The notes beneath the pieces are model-generated. The model worked only from the letters and a program-made list of their open reading frames with translations, did no database searches and was not told where the DNA came from. Positions 23,070 through 27,053 of a stretch of DNA of 27,053 bases are shown in pieces; the first letter of the stretch is position 1; every line of letters begins with the position of its first letter. The DNA lies in contig JAHEFU010000009.1 in the NCBI GenBank assembly GCA_024645305.1, positions 1-27,053 of the forward strand. Direction: 5' to 3'. The translations under genes were made by a program, and so were the position numbers. The stretch is from Planctomycetales bacterium. Its GTDB lineage: Bacteria > 4484-113 > JAFGCY01.

Positions 23070-24158
23070 CTAGGCGCCGCCATCCTCTGCCAGCAGGTGC
23101 TCGCCGATGCGCAGGGTCAGGGCAATTGATGCATCATCACTGATGTGCAGGTCATCCCGGAACAGTCCCGCTGCATCATGGAGTGACAGGTCGAGGATGT
23201 CAGTCCGGGGGCCGAGCAGCTCCGCCAGCCATTGCGCAGAGTATTCCGGATGATTCTCTGCCAGCCAGCTGCGGTATTCAGGCTGCAGCGGATACATCAC
23301 CACGAGCAGGTGCGCTGAGTTGTCAGCAAGGCCCCTGGCGACATCACGCAGGGCCCCCTGGCAACGCAGGTCATCCAAGCCGCAGTATTCCGGGCTTTCC
23401 AGCAGTGCCAGCCTGTCAGCCAGCTGCCGGGTAATCGTGTCCGCCTCGCCAGTGGTACCGAAGGCCGGGTACAGCAGGTCGCGGTTGTAGTCCCCGAGCA
23501 GGTAACGGTGCCGCTCCCGCTGCGGCCCGAGCGAGATCTGCAGGCTGTCCTTGCAATACTCCGGCAGGCGCCAGCGGGATTCCAGCACATGCCTCCAGCG
23601 GGGAAGCCGCAGATGCCTGAGGGATGCCGCATCCAGCGGCGTGCCGTACTGTGCAATGTTGTCATCGAGCTGCTGCGGCAGGCCCAGCATGCCATAGACA
23701 TTGGCCTTGCGCGGGTTCAGTTCCAGCTTGGCTGGGCTGAAGCTGGTCACGGGGGAAATGAACAAGATAACCGTCGCATCCACCAGTGCCCTGCGGCCGA
23801 TCTCCAGCAGCATCTCCGGGTACGTCCGGGCCGAGCTTGCCAGGTTAAGGGCACCGGGGAGCCGGCCTGCATACTCTTCATTGAAGGTGCGAGCGTTGAA
23901 GGCCGAGCGTCCGAGGCTATCTCCCAGGACCACAACATGCTGCTCTGCGGAGCTGGCATGTGATTGGTACCAGTCTTCGATCACAGGCAGACGGGCGAGT
24001 TCACCAAGTCCGATCCTCTGGCGGGCCGTGATTTCCAGCAGGGCATAGCAGCCCAGCAGGCAGGCGGCAATGATCAGCAGGCCGGTGCAGATTCTGCGCA
24101 GGGCTTCACGTTCCGCGCCTGGCGGATTGCCTTCGTCTGAGGGGTCAAACTCGTCCAT
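23070..24158 (-). CDS. SGNH-like membrane-anchored acetyltransferase partner
   Basis: This 362-residue protein has one anchor (about 22-44) and a periplasmic body. VVVLGDSLGRSAFN (75-88) carries the GDS motif with Ser81 as probable nucleophile, and DDLHIS (335-340) supplies the Asp-x-x-His pair (Asp335, His338), as in SGNH/GDSL hydrolases. AlgJ/AlgX- and DltD-like proteins of this fold move acetyl groups to a glycan with an MBOAT partner, and the gene is directly joined to the AlgI-like gene at 21654-23069. The protein is not a clear match to AlgJ or AlgX by length or motif order, so the assignment rests on the motifs and the pairing. TATACT at 24178-24173 on the minus strand is a possible -10. 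The Shine-Dalgarno before ATG 24158 is weak. Confidence 0.75.
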   Translation of the reverse strand: MDEFDPSDEGNPPGAEREALRRICTGLLIIAACLLGCYALLEITARQRIGLGELARLPVIEDWYQSHASSAEQHVVVLGDSLGRSAFNARTFNEEYAGRLPGALNLASSARTYPEMLLEIGRRALVDATVILFISPVTSFSPAKLELNPRKANVYGMLGLPQQLDDNIAQYGTPLDAASLRHLRLPRWRHVLESRWRLPEYCKDSLQISLGPQRERHRYLLGDYNRDLLYPAFGTTGEADTITRQLADRLALLESPEYCGLDDLRCQGALRDVARGLADNSAHLLVVMYPLQPEYRSWLAENHPEYSAQWLAELLGPRTDILDLSLHDAAGLFRDDLHISDDASIALTLRIGEHLLAEDGGA

Positions 24159-24319
24159 GTTCGCTGCGCTGAAGTATAAGACAGGTATCCTTACAGCCCG
24201 ATGCAGAATCAGGCCAGCCTGAGACTGGAACGGAGCGTCAGATCCAATGTGATTGACTCGCCTTTGTTATGATGCTAATCTTCCGGCTGGTTGCCCCGGC
24301 AATCCGGATCAGGATAGGC

Positions 24320-24811
24320 ATGAATTTGAGGAAGACAGGACACCAGCTGTTCACCCGTGCGGTAGTGCGCTTAAGCGTGCTGTTGCTGCTGCTCAATGCA
24401 GCAGCACCTGCGCAGCTTGTGCTGTGCCATGAAACCGGTCAGCAGCCCCGACTGGAGCAGGCCCTCAATGGACAGTGTCTGTCCGGTGCTGTGGTAGTCT
24501 GCGACGAATGCACGGAGCATGACGAAATGCCAGGGCTTTCAGGCGCTCAGGACAGCGCTGGAATCACGGCTGCCGATCACCGGCATTGCGCCGCCTGCCG
24601 CGACCAGCTGATCCACAACAACCAGGTTGTACAGCGTGCGCAGCAGCTCAGTCCCACGGGACAGGCCATTTCGGGCGGCTGCCTCTACAACCTGGCGTCC
24701 GCGCCATTACACTGGCTGCCCGCAGGCAGTGCGGCCCTCCCCAGGCCCGGGCCGGATCCTCCACCTGACCTGGACCTCCTCATCACCAACAGCACTCAAC
24801 TGCTGATCTAG
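24320..24811 (+). CDS. Small secreted Cys/His-rich protein of a metal-efflux operon
   Basis: ATG 24320 with AGGATAGG close upstream is preferred over ATG 24269, because it opens straight into a signal peptide (RAVVRLSVLLLLLNAAAPAQ, cleavage near 31). Of 163 residues, seven are Cys (36, 53, 61, 64, 90, 93, 121) and His are at 37, 67, 87, 89, 99 and 131. They cluster in LCHETG, CDECTEHDE and DHRHCAACRD, which could bind a metal. Small Cys-rich exported proteins ahead of czc-type RND genes are known, but I cannot name a family with certainty. It precedes a CzcC-like channel gene and could act as a periplasmic metal trap or sensor (inference). Its stop codon lies next to a hairpin that covers the next ribosome site. 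Confidence 0.75.
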   Translation: MNLRKTGHQLFTRAVVRLSVLLLLLNAAAPAQLVLCHETGQQPRLEQALNGQCLSGAVVVCDECTEHDEMPGLSGAQDSAGITAADHRHCAACRDQLIHNNQVVQRAQQLSPTGQAISGGCLYNLASAPLHWLPAGSAALPRPGPDPPPDLDLLITNSTQLLI

Positions 24812-24814
24812 AAA

Positions 24815-24877
24815 GTCTTCTCCGGCATGCTTTGCCGTGCCAGCCAGTTGCTGACAACACAATCCACTGGAGAAGAC
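24815..24877 (+). promoter_or_regulatory. Stem-loop sequestering the ribosome-binding site of the TolC-type gene
   Basis: GTCTTCTCC (24815-24823) is perfectly complementary to GGAGAAGAC (24869-24877). The right arm contains the GGAG ribosome-binding site and ends 1 nt before the ATG at 24879. The left arm begins 3 nt after the stop codon of the preceding gene (24809-24811), so a ribosome finishing that gene would block it and free the site. Confidence 0.5.
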
Positions 24878-24878
24878 A

Positions 24879-26381
24879 ATGCTGAACTTTTCGTGCCCCC
24901 GAGGCATATGCATGCTCATATTACTGCTGCTGGGCGGACTGCCGCTACAGGCGGCCTGGGCAGACACCACCGTGACTGAGGTCGAGATCGACCGACAGAT
25001 TTCGGATGGCAACGCGCAACACAGTGCACCTGCGGGGGATGCCACTGCCCAGGTGAGTCTGGATCCGGATGATGGACCGGCGGTGGATCCGGCGGCTGCC
25101 ATCGACTCGACGGATCTGCTCCTCCTGCAGGAGGCCCTGCAGCGGGCAGTTGCCGACCATCCCGGGCTGGCCGCCCTGCGCCGCGAGCAGCAGGCCCTGG
25201 GCAGTGAAGCCTGGCAGCAAGGGCGCAAGCCGAATCCCGAAGTGGAAATCGAACTCGAGGAATTCGGTGGCACAGATGAAGCCAGTGGCTTCAGTTCGCT
25301 GGCCAGCTCAATTACATACACACAACCGCTGGAACGAGGTGGCAAGCGCAGCCTGCGGGAAATGACGGCGCGGCTGGAGAGCGAGTTGATCGCCTGGGAC
25401 ATCGCCCAGCTGGAGCATGAGATCCAGTCCCGTGTACGGCGGGCTTATGCCGGCGCACAGGTATCTCAGTACGCACTGGAACAGCTGGCGGGGTATCGGG
25501 CGCTTCTGCAGCACATTTATGAAACCGTGGCGGCCCGTGTCGATGCCGGTCGCAGTGCCCGCCTGGAGCTTGAGCGCCTGGATATCGAGCTGGCGAGGCT
25601 TGACCTGCAGCTGGACAGCGCGGACCGCAGCAGCCGGCAAGCCCTGCAGGAACTGGCGGCTGCCTGTGGCCGGACAGTTGTCGATTTCCAGCGGGTGGAG
25701 GTCACGAAGGCCGGAGGCCTGCAGCTGGAGTCGCTCAGTGAGCTGCAGCTGCTCATTGATGAACTGCCAGCCATAGCACGCTACGACGCGGAGTACCTGG
25801 CCCTGGGCGCCCTGCTTGAACTGGAGAATGCCAACTCGGTTTCCGATCTGGCCCTGTTCGGCGGGATTACCCGGCTCAATGAGATCCAGGAGACGGTGTT
25901 CAAGGTCGGAGTGGCCTGGGAGCTGCCCATCCATGACCGCAATGAAGGCACCATCAACGCGGCCTTCCATCGCCGCGAGAATGTGGCGCAGAGGCGGGCG
26001 GCCTCGCGGCTGGAGCTTGAGACGGAGCTGGCAGTCCTGCACAGCCAGGCAGGGCATGCCCAGCAGAACTACCTGGCGTACAGTGCCAGCCTGCTGCCTG
26101 CCGCCAGCGAAGCGCTGGCCCTGACGGAGGAAGGCTACCGTTACGGCAAGTTCGATCTGCTGGATGTGCTGGATGCCCAGCGCACTGTCCTGGAACTGGA
26201 AAGCGAGCAGACAGCTGCGCTGACGGAATACATCCTGCAGCTGGCCGAAATCGAGGCCCTGCTGAATGCGGACATGACGGACTGGGTGGCGATTGCCCGA
26301 CAGGACAGCACGGTCCAGCCGCTGGAAATGGCAATGGCCGGCACACCTGACCCTGAGGAACAAGACAATGACAACGAATAA
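24879..26381 (+). CDS. TolC/OEP-family outer-membrane efflux channel (CzcC-like)
   Basis: This 500-residue protein starts at ATG 24879 with GGAG 5-9 nt upstream. A signal peptide ends near WAD (about 29), then comes a variable linker to about 78. Two outer-membrane-efflux halves follow (about 80-265 and 290-480), each with the long helical segments of the family. The pattern LQEALQRAVADHPGLAALRRE leads into AWQQGRKPNPEVEIELEEF, and later GVAWELPIHDRNEGTINAAF and YRYGKFDLLDVLDAQRTVLE, strings typical of CzcC/CusC proteins. It should form the outer-membrane exit of a heavy-metal RND system with the adaptor that overlaps it by 14 bp. The pump gene is presumably beyond the right edge. Confidence 0.92.
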   Translation: MLNFSCPRGICMLILLLLGGLPLQAAWADTTVTEVEIDRQISDGNAQHSAPAGDATAQVSLDPDDGPAVDPAAAIDSTDLLLLQEALQRAVADHPGLAALRREQQALGSEAWQQGRKPNPEVEIELEEFGGTDEASGFSSLASSITYTQPLERGGKRSLREMTARLESELIAWDIAQLEHEIQSRVRRAYAGAQVSQYALEQLAGYRALLQHIYETVAARVDAGRSARLELERLDIELARLDLQLDSADRSSRQALQELAAACGRTVVDFQRVEVTKAGGLQLESLSELQLLIDELPAIARYDAEYLALGALLELENANSVSDLALFGGITRLNEIQETVFKVGVAWELPIHDRNEGTINAAFHRRENVAQRRAASRLELETELAVLHSQAGHAQQNYLAYSASLLPAASEALALTEEGYRYGKFDLLDVLDAQRTVLELESEQTAALTEYILQLAEIEALLNADMTDWVAIARQDSTVQPLEMAMAGTPDPEEQDNDNE

Positions 26382-27053
26382 CTCAATATGGTTGACTGCC
26401 CTGCTCGGCTGCCTGCTGCTCAGCGGCTGTCCAAACAACGGTGCCGGCGAAACAGGGACAACTGTGGCTGCTGCAGAGGACGAGCATGCCGGACATGACC
26501 ACAGCGCCCCCGCGGAACCGCAACCCGTCGCGGATGAGCACGCCGGGCATGACCACGATGCGGACGCGGAGCATGCGGAGGATGAGCATGCGGGACATGA
26601 CCACGATGCGGAGACGGAACCTGCGGAGGATGAGCATGCCGGGCATGACCACGCAGCCGAGGAGCCAGCCGGAATCAGCCTGAGCATCGGGCAGATCAAC
26701 GAACTGGGCATCACCTCGGCACCGGCCGGGGCGGGCAGCCTGGGCCGGGAGCTGGAAATGACAGGCGAGATCGGCATCAATGAGGATGAAATCACACATG
26801 TCATCCCGCGCATTCCGGGTATTGTCAGGCAGGTGCATTACCGGCTCGGCGACCACGTGGCAGCCGGGGCCGTAATGCTGTCGATTGACAGCATGGAACT
26901 GGCCCAGATCAAGAGCAACTACCTGGCTGTTCTCAGCCAGCTGGAACTCCTGAAACAGACCCTGGACCGCGAGCAGATGCTCGTGGAGAAGGGCATCAGT
27001 GCTGAGCAGGACTACCTCGCCGCAAATCAGGCCTATGAGGAAAAGCAGATTGA
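26368..27053 (+). CDS. Heavy-metal RND adaptor (CzcB-like) with four DEHAGHDH motifs, C-terminus beyond window
   Basis: ATG 26368 lies inside the end of the CzcC-like gene, with GAGG 9 nt upstream; 228 complete codons are visible before the right edge. MTTNNSIWLTALLGCLLLSGC gives a signal peptide with lipobox LSGC, Cys21. Residues 36-98 form a His/Asp/Glu-rich segment with four DEHAGHDH motifs at 38-45, 56-63, 72-79 and 88-95. Then comes a barrel-sandwich start (GIVRQVHYRLGDHVAAGAVML), then the helical hairpin (SNYLAVLSQLELLKQTLDRE). His-rich N-termini occur in CzcB/ZneB-type adaptors that bind zinc, cobalt, nickel or cadmium in the periplasm (established). The four copies look like a tandem expansion and support divalent-metal handling. 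Substrate inference stops at the class. Confidence 0.9.
   Translation, partial: MTTNNSIWLTALLGCLLLSGCPNNGAGETGTTVAAAEDEHAGHDHSAPAEPQPVADEHAGHDHDADAEHAEDEHAGHDHDAETEPAEDEHAGHDHAAEEPAGISLSIGQINELGITSAPAGAGSLGRELEMTGEIGINEDEITHVIPRIPGIVRQVHYRLGDHVAAGAVMLSIDSMELAQIKSNYLAVLSQLELLKQTLDREQMLVEKGISAEQDYLAANQAYEEKQI

Noticed and set aside
25308..26813. A 501-codon minus-strand frame
   Set aside because: It lies antisense to the CzcC-like and CzcB-like genes; its CPACSSSA-type repeats are the complement of the His-rich motif repeats.

Overview
The window looks like a piece of chromosome from a GC-rich Gram-negative bacterium. It encodes outer-membrane lipoproteins, a TolC-type channel, two tripartite RND efflux systems, periplasmic proteins and CCA-encoding tRNAs. 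No ribosomal RNA or other phylogenetic marker is present, so the lineage stays open. Intergenic CACAGAG-type and small hairpin repeats, split transketolase genes and large Ig-like lipoproteins would suit a PVC/FCB or candidate-phylum lineage as well as a proteobacterium; this is inference. There are no integrases, transposases, phage genes or CRISPR arrays.

Layout. (1) 1-1918, minus strand: N-terminal 639 residues of a secreted multidomain lipoprotein that runs off the left edge. (2) 2270-6155, plus strand: a transketolase split into N-terminal (TPP/Mg-binding) and C-terminal (pyrimidine-binding plus C-terminal domain) subunits. An exported double-VOC-domain gene and a mosaic of interspersed repeats separate them. 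Each half has its own TATAAT promoter, and the two share an upstream GC-rich box. (3) 6261-9741: a YihY/BrkB membrane protein, then a 762-residue lipoprotein built of carboxypeptidase-regulatory-like Ig modules, closed by a strong intrinsic terminator. (4) 9940-10096: tRNA-Cys(GCA) and tRNA-Val(GAC). (5) 10216-12743: a lipoprotein with a pilin-like globular domain, then a translationally coupled membrane-anchored PPIase-like protein and HupE/UreJ-type transporter. (6) 12847-14468: two pentapeptide-repeat genes, the second with an N-terminal DNA-binding-like domain and a His/Met-rich linker. (7) 14658-14734: tRNA-Val(CAC). (8) 14746-19319, minus strand: an RND adaptor and pump, divergent from a YgaP-like (DUF2892) membrane protein at 19453. 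(9) 19903-21084: an exported TPR-esterase. (10) 21242-24158, minus strand: a small hypothetical protein and an AlgI-like MBOAT O-acetyltransferase with an SGNH-like membrane partner. (11) 24320 to the right edge, plus strand: a heavy-metal-type RND operon made of a small secreted Cys/His protein, a CzcC-like channel and a CzcB-like adaptor with four DEHAGHDH motifs.

The strongest points for follow-up are: the metal-efflux operon, where a 9-bp inverted repeat beginning three bases after one stop codon pairs with the ribosome-binding site of the next gene; the HTH/His-rich/pentapeptide fusion beside a second pentapeptide protein; the split transketolase with matching promoters around an exported VOC protein; and a family of GGAGGTC-plus-hairpin repeats, found mostly at gene ends and mirrored in order around the VOC gene. 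None is proven to be a new system. They are read from sequence alone.
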